Below the pieces are notes generated by a model that did not search any database, was not told the origin of the DNA, and worked only from the letters and a program-made list of their open reading frames with translations. This document shows, in pieces, positions 1-8,197 of a DNA stretch of 46,751 nt. Position 1 is the stretch's first letter; the number at the start of each line of letters is the position of its first letter. A program made the position numbers and the translations under genes. Source of the stretch: a virus; the IMG/VR virus record IMGVR_UViG_3300032224_002724, positions 1 through 46,751 of that record. One strand, 5' to 3'.

Positions 1-267
1 ATGGTAATTAAAATTAAGAATTGGTGGAAAGATTTAAAATCTTATGATAGGTTCTTTTTTATATCATTTGTACCAGCTATGCTTTTCACAATTTGGGGGC
101 TAAGTGACCTTTATATTAATTACTTTGATTTATTAAGTAAGGAAGATCACCTTCAGTTTTTTCTTAGGATATTCTTTCCAATATCAGTAGCTACTTTAGT
201 AACAGTATTAGAACGCAATAAAAGACAAAAATTAATAAAAGATATTAAAGATTATCTTGATAAATAA
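1..267 (+). CDS. Small two-helix membrane protein, unknown function
   Basis: The product is 88 residues with two hydrophobic segments (about residues 18-40 and 52-70) and a Lys-rich end (NKRQKLIKDIKDYLDK), consistent with a small inner-membrane protein whose charged tail faces the cytoplasm. The reading frame begins with an ATG at the very first base, so a longer start upstream of the window cannot be excluded. I do not recognise a family. About 120 AT-rich bases without a gene separate it from the next one. Holin-like size and topology are compatible, but nothing specific supports that. Confidence 0.55.
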   Translation: MVIKIKNWWKDLKSYDRFFFISFVPAMLFTIWGLSDLYINYFDLLSKEDHLQFFLRIFFPISVATLVTVLERNKRQKLIKDIKDYLDK

Positions 268-389
268 TTATTTTAATCTTTCAATAAGATAAAATACATA
301 AATAAATACTGCTACACATATTAGTATACTAGATATAGTCATATTACATATTATATTAGAAAAGTGATTTTTCTGCTATATAATATTAT

Positions 390-1280
390 ATGAATTTAAA
401 CCTTCTCAAGTCTCATCCATATATTTCTCCAGATATTAAAATAGAAAAATTTACCGATCCCTACCCATATATCATTATTGATAATTTATTTAAACCAGAG
501 ATTTATCAGAAAATGTGTGATAAATTTCATACTTATATATCAAGAGTTGAAAAACCTTTTGGTAAAGTAGGAGATACTGGATTAGATTATGATGCTTTAA
601 TATATGCGGTGAAAGAAGAAGACTGTTCAGAAGGATATGATTTTTTTAAATTTAAACTTTGGCAAATTTTTATATCTAATATTTTTAATGTTGAATTTAA
701 TCAGCATATGGCATACAGTTTACATTTTCATAAAGGATCAATAGAAAAACCATCTAGAAATGGATGGCCACACTTAGATTTAAGCATATGTTCCGCTATA
801 GATAATCCAGAAAAATCAATAAATATTGGTGGAGATTGTATCTATCCTGATGATACTCATAATTTACAACCACATACAAAAAAGATAATAAGAAGTGTTG
901 CAATGTTATATTATTTTAATAATAAAAATGATCAACAAGAAGGAGATGGAGGAGGCACTGGAGTTTTTAAAAATTATAATTCTAATTCTTTTGTCAAAGA
1001 AGTCAAGCCAATTAATAATAGATTATTTGCATTTGAGATAAGCCCCAAATCTTATCATGGATTCGTTGGAGCTAAATTTGATAGATCTGCAATGGTATCT
1101 TGGTTTCATAGTAATCCGAGTTATATTGTAAATAAAAATTTAGATTTATATAAACAAAGGTTTATGCAAAATGGTGAAGTATTTGAATACTGGAAAAAAG
1201 ACAATAGATGGACGCTTGATATGGATCCAGAATATAATAAATTTTTTAATCAACCATATAATGAATTATTTAAAAAATGA
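390..1280 (+). CDS. 2OG-Fe(II) oxygenase-like protein
   Basis: This 296-residue protein has the facial triad expected of a 2-oxoglutarate/Fe(II) dioxygenase: His128-x-Asp130 in WPHLDLS, a distal His223 in SPKSYHGF, and Arg232 in FDRSAMVSWFH, the usual 2OG carboxylate ligand. The stretch between them (SVAMLYYFNN, then GDGGGTGVF, then NRLFAFEIS) fits the double-stranded beta-helix core. Such enzymes hydroxylate proteins, sugars or nucleic acids; the substrate is not visible here. The stop overlaps the next gene by 4 bases (ATGA), and that neighbour is also oxygenase-like, so the two are probably co-translated. Its place at the head of a glycan module suggests it modifies a sugar or a virion or host surface protein, which is inference. 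Confidence 0.7.
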   Translation: MNLNLLKSHPYISPDIKIEKFTDPYPYIIIDNLFKPEIYQKMCDKFHTYISRVEKPFGKVGDTGLDYDALIYAVKEEDCSEGYDFFKFKLWQIFISNIFNVEFNQHMAYSLHFHKGSIEKPSRNGWPHLDLSICSAIDNPEKSINIGGDCIYPDDTHNLQPHTKKIIRSVAMLYYFNNKNDQQEGDGGGTGVFKNYNSNSFVKEVKPINNRLFAFEISPKSYHGFVGAKFDRSAMVSWFHSNPSYIVNKNLDLYKQRFMQNGEVFEYWKKDNRWTLDMDPEYNKFFNQPYNELFKK

Positions 1281-1963
1281 AAAAAGATATAATTATTGTA
1301 GAAAATTTTTATCAAGATCCTAATAAAGTAAGAGATTATGCTCTTAATGAATTAAAAAATAATAATTATCTTCCATATGGTTTATCCACTTGGTATGCAT
1401 CTAAATTTAAAGAATGGAATGAATGCCCATTTAAATCTTCTCAATCTTTAATAAATAGATTAAATGATATAACTAATGAAGAAATTGATTTAGATTTTTG
1501 GAGAAAAAGCTATCCACCTCATGGAAGTAAAGAAGACTCTATAAGAGAAAATAAAAGTTGCAAATGGAATTGCTCTTTTCATATTAAACCTTTAACTGGT
1601 CAAAAATTAGGTCAAGGAGTACATAATCACGTAACGGATTGTTGGAATTCTGTTGAAGAAAATGGATGGGTAGGATTAATATATTTAAATCCAGATGCAC
1701 CAATTGATACTGGTTTATTTCTTTGGGAAAATAAAAATCAACAAAAAAATTATGATTGGATGACTCCAGAAGAAAATTGGAAATTAATAGATTCTTTGGG
1801 AGCAGTTTATAATAGATTAATATTATGTAGGGGTAGCAAACCTCATAGTGGAGCAGATGGATTTTCTGATATTTTTGAAAAAGGAAGATTATATCAAACA
1901 TTCTTCTTTAAAACAAAACTTTCCACATCTAAAACCTTTTCATCGGTATCTATAAATATTTAA
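1277..1963 (+). CDS. Second 2OG-Fe(II) oxygenase-like protein (DUF6445-like)
   Basis: The 228-residue product has an oxygenase-like layout: VHNHVTDCW (His116, His118, Asp121), then GWVGLIYLNPDAPIDTG, then RLILCRGSKPHSGADGF (distal His190) and GRLYQTFFF (Arg204). This resembles the DUF6445/prolyl-hydroxylase-like group, where a His/Asp pair, a distal His and an Arg surround the iron. The proximal motif is not a clean H-x-D, so the metal ligands are uncertain. The start overlaps the previous oxygenase by ATGA. The sequence is unrelated enough to its neighbour that it is not a simple tandem duplicate. Substrate unknown. Confidence 0.6.
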   Translation: MKKDIIIVENFYQDPNKVRDYALNELKNNNYLPYGLSTWYASKFKEWNECPFKSSQSLINRLNDITNEEIDLDFWRKSYPPHGSKEDSIRENKSCKWNCSFHIKPLTGQKLGQGVHNHVTDCWNSVEENGWVGLIYLNPDAPIDTGLFLWENKNQQKNYDWMTPEENWKLIDSLGAVYNRLILCRGSKPHSGADGFSDIFEKGRLYQTFFFKTKLSTSKTFSSVSINI

Positions 1964-1965
1964 AA

Positions 1966-2841
1966 ATGAAGTATATTTACTCTTTTGTTCCGTTTGAACA
2001 TGATTACCTATCAAGTACTTATAAATTAGATAATAATTTTATTAATTTAGCAAAAGCATCTATATCAAGAATTAAAAATTCTGGAAAAATTATTATTTAT
2101 ACAAAAGAAGAATTAATACCATTTTTTTCAAAAAATATAAATGAAAATATAATTTATAAAAAATTAGATTTTAATAAATCTTTTTTTTGGGCAAAATCTA
2201 AATTATTAGCTTTATACGAAGAAACAAAAATAGATCACGAACCCTTAATTCATTTAGATTTTGATATATTTTTTGTTAGAGATTTTTTAAAAGAACAAGT
2301 TCCAGAAATATTCTTAAGTCATGGAGAACCCCATAATATACTAGGTCAAGAAATTTTAAATGAAAGAAAAATAGTTCAGTCATGTATTCTTAAATGGTAT
2401 GATGAAACATTTAATTTCTTAAAAAGTAAAAATTTTTCAGAAGAAATATTAAAATTAAATATAAATTTTTCATATAATACTTCTACATTTGGTGGTAAAA
2501 ATATTAATTTAATAAATAATATTTGTAAAAGAATTTTAGATTTTGAAGAAAAATACAATAACTTATATTTAAAATTGATTGATGATATTAATACAAATAA
2601 ATTAAATCAAAATACTTTATTATTTACAGCTATAATGGAGCAATCATTAATTGCTTATTTATTTGAAGAATTAAAAATTATACCAAATTTTATGGATATT
2701 GGATATAAAACAAACTACATACATTTTGTTGGAGATATGAAAAGAAATGAATTATTTAGGCAAAAATTAAATTATTTTTGTCAAAATCATATAAATGAAG
2801 AGTCTTTTGATATTAAAAAATATTTTCATGGCAATTATTGA
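1966..2841 (+). CDS. Glycosyltransferase-like protein (GT-A, DUF6734-like)
   Basis: The product is 291 residues with an N-terminal Rossmann-like half and the acidic motif IHLDFDIFF (Asp98, Asp100), a D-x-D typical of metal- and nucleotide-sugar-binding GT-A enzymes. Two other genes in this window (minus-strand genes ending at 30240 and 39976) share the layout: a short beta strand, a central lysine-rich stretch, then IHLDYDFLIF or IIDLDTFLL, then YNCG or YNCA followed by G and an aromatic-rich C-terminal half. This one has YNTSTFGG in that position. They look like paralogues. The gene starts two bases after the previous stop without a Shine-Dalgarno. Acceptor and donor are unknown. Confidence 0.6.
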   Translation: MKYIYSFVPFEHDYLSSTYKLDNNFINLAKASISRIKNSGKIIIYTKEELIPFFSKNINENIIYKKLDFNKSFFWAKSKLLALYEETKIDHEPLIHLDFDIFFVRDFLKEQVPEIFLSHGEPHNILGQEILNERKIVQSCILKWYDETFNFLKSKNFSEEILKLNINFSYNTSTFGGKNINLINNICKRILDFEEKYNNLYLKLIDDINTNKLNQNTLLFTAIMEQSLIAYLFEELKIIPNFMDIGYKTNYIHFVGDMKRNELFRQKLNYFCQNHINEESFDIKKYFHGNY

Positions 2842-2865
2842 AATAGATCCTAGCAAACTTTGCAA

Positions 2866-3453
2866 ATGAATATTTATAAGGATTTACCATTTTTTGAAAA
2901 AGATTTAAGCGGATGGGGTGGTGATCATCCAATTTTTGAAAAACTTATTTTAAATTTAAAATCTCAACCTAAAGTCATCATAGAGATAGGTACTTGGAAG
3001 GGTCAATCAGCTATTAATATGGCTAATATTTTAAAAAGATATGATATCAAATGCAAAATATATTGTGTTGATACTTTTTTAGGTACTTGGGATTTAGAAG
3101 AAAAAGATTTAAAAAATGGTTATCCTCAAGTTTATTACAAGTTTCTTAACAATATTATTCACGAAAAATGTGAGGATTACATAATACCATGTCCAAACAC
3201 TTCTTTATTTTATTATAAAAAATTTAAAGAAATGAATCTTAAAGCAGATTTAATATATATAGATGGATCTCATATGTATGAGGATATATATGCTGATATA
3301 AGTAATTATTCAAATTTATTAAACTCAAATGGTATTATTTTCGGAGATGATTTCACTTGGGCACCAGACGTAGGTAAAGCAGTGAATAAATATTGCTCAG
3401 AAAATAATAAAAAATTTCAAGTAACTGAAAACAGATACTGGCAAATTATTTAA
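2866..3453 (+). CDS. Class I SAM-dependent methyltransferase
   Basis: The start is placed at the ATG at 2866, because the only extension upstream is a TTG two codons earlier. The 195-residue product carries a glycine-rich motif I (VIIEIGTWKGQSAINMA, near residues 37-53), an acidic strand-2 end (YCVDTF), and YIDGSHMYEDIYADI followed by GIIFGDDF. This is the layout of the Methyltransf_24/cephalosporin-hydroxylase-like class I methyltransferases that are frequent in glycan gene clusters. It probably methylates a sugar hydroxyl or a small molecule; this is inferred from family and context. It abuts the next gene with no gap (TAA then ATG). Confidence 0.7.
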   Translation: MNIYKDLPFFEKDLSGWGGDHPIFEKLILNLKSQPKVIIEIGTWKGQSAINMANILKRYDIKCKIYCVDTFLGTWDLEEKDLKNGYPQVYYKFLNNIIHEKCEDYIIPCPNTSLFYYKKFKEMNLKADLIYIDGSHMYEDIYADISNYSNLLNSNGIIFGDDFTWAPDVGKAVNKYCSENNKKFQVTENRYWQII

Positions 3454-4029
3454 ATGAATATCCTAATACTAGGTGGTAGTCAATTCGTAGGCAAGAATTT
3501 TGTAGATTATGTATCTATTAATAGTGATTATAACTTAATTCTAGCCAACAGAGGAATTACAAAAACTCCAGATATTAGCATAAATAGAGATAACGAAAAA
3601 GATTGCAGCAATTTAAAAAATAAAGAATATGATGTTGTAGTTGATTTTTCTTGTTATGATTTAAATCAATTTAAAAATACTTATCAATATCTAAAGTTTA
3701 ATAGATATATATTTATATCAACTAGCGCGGTTGAGGCTATACCATTTCAAAATGTAAGTCCAGATATGTATGAAATGGTTAGATATGCCCACAGTAAAAA
3801 AGAGTGCGAAGATTTTATTGTAAATAACATTAAAAATTATTCAATAATTAGACCTTGCTATATAGTTGGAAAAGATGATTATACCAATAGATTCTATAAA
3901 AAAGATAATAAGTATTACTGGAATAATGGCCTAGAATTGACTTATTATATAGAAGCTGATATTTTATCTAAGTTGATATTTAATCAACTTAATAATTCTT
4001 CTAATACCATAGTAAATCCATGTAAATAA
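3454..4029 (+). CDS. Short NAD(P)-binding SDR/epimerase-like protein
   Basis: The N-terminus has the Rossmann motif GGSQFVG (G-x-x-G-x-x-G form, residues 7-14). VVVDFSCYD and YIFISTSAVEA follow as core strands, and YAHSKKECE supplies a Y-x-x-x-K catalytic pair. At 191 residues it is about 100 shorter than typical extended SDRs: the NAD-binding half and YxxxK are present, but most of the substrate-binding C-terminal lobe is missing. It may be a minimal enzyme, a truncated one, or a subunit. The start directly follows the methyltransferase stop, so they share a transcript. Confidence 0.6.
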   Translation: MNILILGGSQFVGKNFVDYVSINSDYNLILANRGITKTPDISINRDNEKDCSNLKNKEYDVVVDFSCYDLNQFKNTYQYLKFNRYIFISTSAVEAIPFQNVSPDMYEMVRYAHSKKECEDFIVNNIKNYSIIRPCYIVGKDDYTNRFYKKDNKYYWNNGLELTYYIEADILSKLIFNQLNNSSNTIVNPCK

Positions 4030-4044
4030 TGTGTAATAATTGAT

Positions 4045-4794
4045 ATGCCAATTCCTCAACCTAAAAAGAACGAAAAAGAAAGCGATTATATGGGTCGCTG
4101 TATGCATTTTTTAAATAAAGATGGTGAAACTCCAAGACCACAAAATCAAAAAGTTGCTATTTGTTTGAATACTTTTCGTACTCCAGAGAAAAAAGCTAAA
4201 GGTGAAATCGAAATAGACTTTACCGAAGAAATTAAAAACATGAATAAACCAAAAGAAGAAGCTCCAAAAGTAGAAGTTAAAGTCGAGGAACAAAATAATA
4301 CAGCAGTAACCGCACCAGCTCCAGAAGTTAAAATTGAGGAAACTAAAGCTTCTTGTGGAAAACCAAATTGTGGATCAGTACAAGAAATACAACCAGTAGA
4401 AGAAGTCAAGGCAGAAACAGATGGTAAAGGCGAATTGATTCAAACAACTCTTCTTCAAATGCAACATCAATATAAAATACTACATTGGCAAACAACTTCA
4501 TTTTCACAACATAAATCATTTGATGAAATAGTAAGTAGTTTAATGGAAAATACTGATGAATTTATTGAAACCTACATGGGTAAATACGGCAGAGTAATTG
4601 CTGCTAATACTTTTAATATTTCTTTAGCTAATTATAAAGATACAGATTTTATAGCTCTTACAGATAAGTATATTGGATTCTTGATTGGATTAAATGATAT
4701 ACTAGATAAAGCTCAAGATTCAGACTTATTAAATATAAGAGATGAAATCCTTGGTTCTTTAAATCAATTAAAATATCTTTTGACATTAGCATAA
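4045..4794 (+). CDS. Head-protein-like N-terminus fused to ferritin-like helical domain
   Basis: The protein has 249 residues and two parts. Residues 1-45 (PIPQPKKNEKE, then MGRCMHFL, then QKVAICLNTF) resemble an N-terminal motif I associate with phage head-region proteins (P-x-P...E..F..RCM...AIC). A charged, Pro/Glu/Val-rich linker follows (about 60-125), with CGKPNC inside it. Residues about 130-249 are helical, with LHWQTTSFSQHKSFDEI, resembling the ferritin-like DUF5856 domain of large DNA viruses. The gene lies among glycan genes rather than virion genes. I suspect a virion-associated or small-molecule-binding protein, but the function is not established. The sequence GTGTAATAAT lies 14 bases before the ATG and may be a -10 element. 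Confidence 0.5.
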   Translation: MPIPQPKKNEKESDYMGRCMHFLNKDGETPRPQNQKVAICLNTFRTPEKKAKGEIEIDFTEEIKNMNKPKEEAPKVEVKVEEQNNTAVTAPAPEVKIEETKASCGKPNCGSVQEIQPVEEVKAETDGKGELIQTTLLQMQHQYKILHWQTTSFSQHKSFDEIVSSLMENTDEFIETYMGKYGRVIAANTFNISLANYKDTDFIALTDKYIGFLIGLNDILDKAQDSDLLNIRDEILGSLNQLKYLLTLA

Positions 4795-4799
4795 ATTGT

Positions 4800-4835
4800 T
4801 TGACTTATAATCTTATTTAAGATAAAATTTATTAT
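4800..4835 (+). promoter_or_regulatory. Sigma70-like promoter, near-leaderless, for the gene at 4837
   Basis: TTGACT at 4800-4805 and TAAAAT at 4823-4828 are separated by 17 bases. The expected start site (7 bases after the -10) is about 4835, two bases before the TTG start codon. This supports the TTG as the true start and fits the same geometry seen at several other genes in the window. Confidence 0.5.
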
Positions 4836-4836
4836 C

Positions 4837-5754
4837 TTGAATAATATAAAAGAGTATATCATATCATACTATTCGAATTTGGAGTCTGCAAAGAATAACA
4901 TTGATCAAGTCAAAGATTATTCCAATTATACAAATATAGTTAATTATAATAATGGCATCGGAGATGTTGTTACTTTAAATAATCTTTTATTCAAAGATGA
5001 AAACACAAGAAGCAATTTAAATATCTTTAGCCAATCCAAGCACTTCTCAGATATTTTACATTTTAATAAGTTTAAAGATTCTAATCATATTCAAAGTAAT
5101 GATTTCCTACGAGTAGAACTTTTAGAGTTTTACAATCTAGGCAGCGGGCATCTTATACAAAAAATGCGTAGATTCCTTAATTTGCCAATACATGCAAAAC
5201 CTAAATCTTATTTAAATACAAATAAACAAAAAGTTAAAAACAAAATTGGCATACATTTAAGCACAGGAGCGAGTGCATTTTCCTTAAATTCACATTCTAA
5301 ACCAAGACAAATATATCCAGAAAACATTAAAATTATAAATGATTTCATAAGCAAAAATCCAGAATATTCATTTGTAGAGTTTGGTGGTGAATCAGTTGGA
5401 CTGCAAAACTGCTCTAATTTTTGTAGTAAACCTATAATAGATTCAATAGAAGAACTTTCTACTTGCGAATACTTTATAGGTTTAAATAGTGGATTTATGA
5501 ACCTAGCTGTATGTTTTGATATCAAGTCTATAATCATTATAAATATTCCAATAAACGCCTCAGATGTGGTCTTGCCAGTTTTAAAGGATATACAGATATC
5601 AGATATGAATTGGCTATACCCTCAGAACGTACATCTTCATCAAGATAATGAATCCAAACTAGTTCCAAAAATATCATATGATAATATAAAAAAGGCACTT
5701 AATGGAGAAATATATCCGTTCTGGAAAGAAGATTGTTTAGATTTAATCTTTTAA
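4837..5754 (+). CDS. GT9-like (heptosyltransferase fold) glycosyltransferase
   Basis: The start is a TTG; no in-frame ATG lies near the N-terminus and a promoter sits just upstream. The 305-residue product has NNGIGDVVTLNNLLF near the N-terminus, as in GT9 enzymes (GDxxxx at the donor-domain edge). The C-terminal GT-B domain follows: KIGIHLSTGASAF, SFVEFGGESVG, CEYFIGLNSGFMNLAVCFDIKSIIII, matching the 'G-D-S-G-x-x-H' region of heptosyltransferases in layout, although Asn-Ser-Gly-Phe replaces the usual residues. It is likely an LPS- or glycan-type transferase with unknown sugar. The next reading frame starts 17 bases after this stop. Confidence 0.6.
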   Translation: MNNIKEYIISYYSNLESAKNNIDQVKDYSNYTNIVNYNNGIGDVVTLNNLLFKDENTRSNLNIFSQSKHFSDILHFNKFKDSNHIQSNDFLRVELLEFYNLGSGHLIQKMRRFLNLPIHAKPKSYLNTNKQKVKNKIGIHLSTGASAFSLNSHSKPRQIYPENIKIINDFISKNPEYSFVEFGGESVGLQNCSNFCSKPIIDSIEELSTCEYFIGLNSGFMNLAVCFDIKSIIIINIPINASDVVLPVLKDIQISDMNWLYPQNVHLHQDNESKLVPKISYDNIKKALNGEIYPFWKEDCLDLIF

Positions 5755-5771
5755 ATTATACATTATCTATT

Positions 5772-6110
5772 ATGATTAATTTATTAGTTGATGAAGCTTA
5801 TGCATTTGATTATTTAAGCATTCTTCATGTAAAAAAAAATATTAATCAACAAGTCGATTCTTCTTGGAAAGAATGCTTTGATTATATACAAAATCAAATT
5901 GGTGAAAATACAATGCAAGAGATCGTTAATTCAAAAGAGTATCACGGAATGATTGACGCAAATCAAATTACATTTGATGCAGTAGAAAAAGCTAGGTATG
6001 GAGAAATCACAGCGAAAAAAGTAGATAAAGCTAATATGTTAAGATATGAAAAAAAATGCCAATTACAAAAAAAGTTTTTTAATTCAAATATGAAAGAAAT
6101 AAAAACATGA
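5772..6110 (+). CDS. Small uncharacterised protein
   Basis: I chose the ATG at 5772 because the frame upstream of it lies inside the previous gene and offers only a TTG. The 112-residue product begins MINLLVDEAYAFDYLSIL and is mostly predicted helix, with a Lys/Gln-rich C-terminus. No catalytic motif is visible and I do not recognise the family. It overlaps the following glycosyltransferase by 4 bases (ATGA), so translation is probably coupled and the two may act together. Confidence 0.5.
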   Translation: MINLLVDEAYAFDYLSILHVKKNINQQVDSSWKECFDYIQNQIGENTMQEIVNSKEYHGMIDANQITFDAVEKARYGEITAKKVDKANMLRYEKKCQLQKKFFNSNMKEIKT

Positions 6111-6835
6111 GAGTTACAGTACTTACTTTATGGACAGGAAACTATGCTCCATTAGCTCAAATAACATCAAAAAATAAAAAAGAATATTGCGATTTGCACG
6201 GATATACCTTTGTAGAAAAAACTTCAGATTTTAAATTTCAGCACACAGGATTTGAAAAAATATATCAAGCACTTCAATTATTGAAAAATAACGAGTGCGA
6301 TGTATTGTTTTGGTGTGGCACAGATACATTTATTACAAATTATAAAATTAAAATAACTGATCTAATAGATGACGAGCATGACTTCTTCATAGCAACAGAT
6401 GCAAATGCAATAAATAGTGATTCTTTCATTATAAGAAATACGCCAAAAGCTATAGAGTTCTTTCAAGAGATTATTGATCTTTATGGTAAATATATAAAAC
6501 ATACATGGGCAGAGCAACAAGCTATTATAGAATTAACTCATATTGTTCATGATGAAAATTTTGTAGCTTGCACTGAAAATTGTGGTAAACCAAAATATGC
6601 TGATATAACTAAAATATTACCACAACATATAATTAACGCATACAACTATAAAATGTATCCACACCATAATTTTCACGGAAGTACAGACAGTATAACTCAT
6701 TATCAACAAGGTCAAGATTTTTATGGTAATCGAGGACAATGGGAATTTGGAGATTTTATGATACATTGGCCAGCAAGAACTTTAAGCGAAAGAATTGATT
6801 TGGCTAACGAATATAATCGATACATTGTTAAATAA
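6107..6835 (+). CDS. GT-A glycosyltransferase (GT34-like)
   Basis: The 242-residue product begins MRVTVLTLWTGNYAPLA, followed by YCDLHGYTFV, as in galactosyl/mannosyltransferases of the GT34 (GMA12/MNN10) type. LFWCGTDTFI (Asp73) sits where those enzymes have the nucleotide-sugar D-x-D-like motif. Later FIATDANAINSDSFIIRNTPKA, WAEQQAIIEL and GDFMIHWPA match the acceptor-side pattern (an aspartate/serine loop, an E-Q-x-A helix, and a final H near the C-terminus). Sugar and acceptor are unknown. It ends a small operon; a promoter for the next gene follows within 40 bases. Confidence 0.65.
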   Translation: MRVTVLTLWTGNYAPLAQITSKNKKEYCDLHGYTFVEKTSDFKFQHTGFEKIYQALQLLKNNECDVLFWCGTDTFITNYKIKITDLIDDEHDFFIATDANAINSDSFIIRNTPKAIEFFQEIIDLYGKYIKHTWAEQQAIIELTHIVHDENFVACTENCGKPKYADITKILPQHIINAYNYKMYPHHNFHGSTDSITHYQQGQDFYGNRGQWEFGDFMIHWPARTLSERIDLANEYNRYIVK

Positions 6836-6838
6836 AAC

Positions 6839-6874
6839 TTGATTTTATTATAAATATATAATAATATTATATTG
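6839..6874 (+). promoter_or_regulatory. Sigma70-like promoter with 1-base leader for the 3-dehydrase operon
   Basis: TTGATT (6839-6844), 17 bases, TAATAT (6862-6867). The expected start site is 6874, one base before the ATG at 6875. The region is very AT-rich, so the -10 alone would be weak evidence, but the 17-base spacing and the position relative to the ATG match the other promoters in the window. Confidence 0.45.
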
Positions 6875-8197
6875 ATGGATTCTAAACTAGAAAAGATATT
6901 ATCAGATATTTCTGATTATTTGTCAGAAAAAAATAACAATAAAATATGGGAAGCTGGAAAGGATTGGGTTCAATACGCTGGACCGTATTTCTCAAATGAA
7001 GAATATATTTCTTCTATAGAAACTCTTTTAAATGGTTGGCTAGTCCTTGGAGATAAAGGAATCTCATTTGAAAATCAATTTCCTAAAATCTTAAATAAAG
7101 AATATGGCATTTTAACGAATAGTGGAAGTAGCTCAAATTTGATTATGATGTCAGCTATGGCTTCTAAAAGACTTTATAATTTTCCTAAAGGAACTAAAGT
7201 TATAACACCAATAGCAGGATTTCCAACTACAATTAATCCAATTTTTCAAGTTGGATTTGTTCCAGCTTTTGTTGATATTGATTTAGATACTCTTAATCTT
7301 AATTTAGATCAAATTGAAGAACAAGCAAAGGATGGAGCTAAAATTATTACATTCGCTCATGTTCTAGGCAATCCACCAAATATGAGAGCTTTAATGGAAA
7401 TTATTAAAACATATAATCTAATCTTATTAGAAGATTGTTGTGATGCACTCGGTTCGACATTTGATAATAAACCTCTTGGTAGTTTTGGAGAATTTGCAAG
7501 TTGCTCTTTTTATCCTGCTCACCACATGACAATGGGAGAAGGAGGATTTGTAGCATGTAATACTCATCAACAAGAAATTGTGGCGAGAAGCTTTAGAGAA
7601 TGGGGAAGAGGATGTTATTGTGTTGGTAAAAAAGCTAATCTTTTAAAAAATGGAACTTGTAAAAATAGATTTGCAAATTGGCTTCCTTCTTTACCAGATG
7701 AAATTTTTGATCATAAATATGTTTATGATGAAATTGGCTATAATTTAAAACCAATAGAACTACAAGCTGCGATGGGTTTAGTTCAAATGAAAAAACTTCC
7801 AGAGATACATACTCTTAGAAAACTCAATCACATTAGATTAAATCAAATTTTTTATAAGTTTCAAGAACACTTTGTATTGCCTAAAGCAACTGATTGGGCA
7901 GATCCAAGTTGGTTTGCCTTTGCTTTGACTATTAAAGATAATGCTCCATTTAAAAGAAAAAATATTGTTCATTTTCTTGAAGATAAAAAAATTCAAACTC
8001 GCCCATATTTTGCTGGAAACATTATGCTTCAACCAGCCTATGCTGGAATAATTCCTCAAGAAGATGTGATCAAAAATTATCCAATTGCAAGAAAAGTAAC
8101 AACTGATACATTCTTTTTAGGAACAAGTCCAGTTATTACTAATCAACAATTAAATTATGTTGAAGAAGTTGTAAACGAATTTTTTAAAACTATATGA
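6875..8197 (+). CDS. PLP/[2Fe-2S] NDP-4-keto-6-deoxyhexose 3-dehydrase (RfbH/E1-like)
   Basis: The protein is a DegT/DnrJ/EryC1/StrS-fold enzyme of 440 residues. The usual PLP-binding lysine is replaced by His217 in SFYPAHHMTMGEGG, the hallmark of 3-dehydrases such as CDP-6-deoxy-4-keto-glucose 3-dehydrase (E1) and of ColD. Four cysteines are spaced C189-x57-C247-x-C249-x12-C262; E1 has C-x57-C-x-C-x7-C for its [2Fe-2S] cluster, so this is the E1 type, not ColD, with a longer last spacer. PLP-phosphate contacts are seen in NSGSSSN and EDCCDALGS. The reaction removes the C3 hydroxyl and needs an electron-supplying reductase (E3), not found in this window. An adjacent TTG three bases upstream is not used. 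It overlaps the 4,6-dehydratase gene by 4 bases. Confidence 0.85.
   Translation: MDSKLEKILSDISDYLSEKNNNKIWEAGKDWVQYAGPYFSNEEYISSIETLLNGWLVLGDKGISFENQFPKILNKEYGILTNSGSSSNLIMMSAMASKRLYNFPKGTKVITPIAGFPTTINPIFQVGFVPAFVDIDLDTLNLNLDQIEEQAKDGAKIITFAHVLGNPPNMRALMEIIKTYNLILLEDCCDALGSTFDNKPLGSFGEFASCSFYPAHHMTMGEGGFVACNTHQQEIVARSFREWGRGCYCVGKKANLLKNGTCKNRFANWLPSLPDEIFDHKYVYDEIGYNLKPIELQAAMGLVQMKKLPEIHTLRKLNHIRLNQIFYKFQEHFVLPKATDWADPSWFAFALTIKDNAPFKRKNIVHFLEDKKIQTRPYFAGNIMLQPAYAGIIPQEDVIKNYPIARKVTTDTFFLGTSPVITNQQLNYVEEVVNEFFKTI

Noticed and set aside
2860-2865. TTG start for the methyltransferase
   Set aside because: The ATG two codons later is the better start; the extension adds only two residues and has no support.
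4780-4811. TTGACA at 4780 with TATAAT at 4806 as the promoter for 4837
   Set aside because: Spacing is 20 bases; the overlapping TTGACT/TAAAAT pair with 17 bases is better placed for the start codon.
6875-8197. ColD-type (no iron-sulfur) or ordinary lysine aminotransferase
   Set aside because: Catalytic lysine is replaced by His and four cluster cysteines with the E1-specific 57-residue spacing are present.
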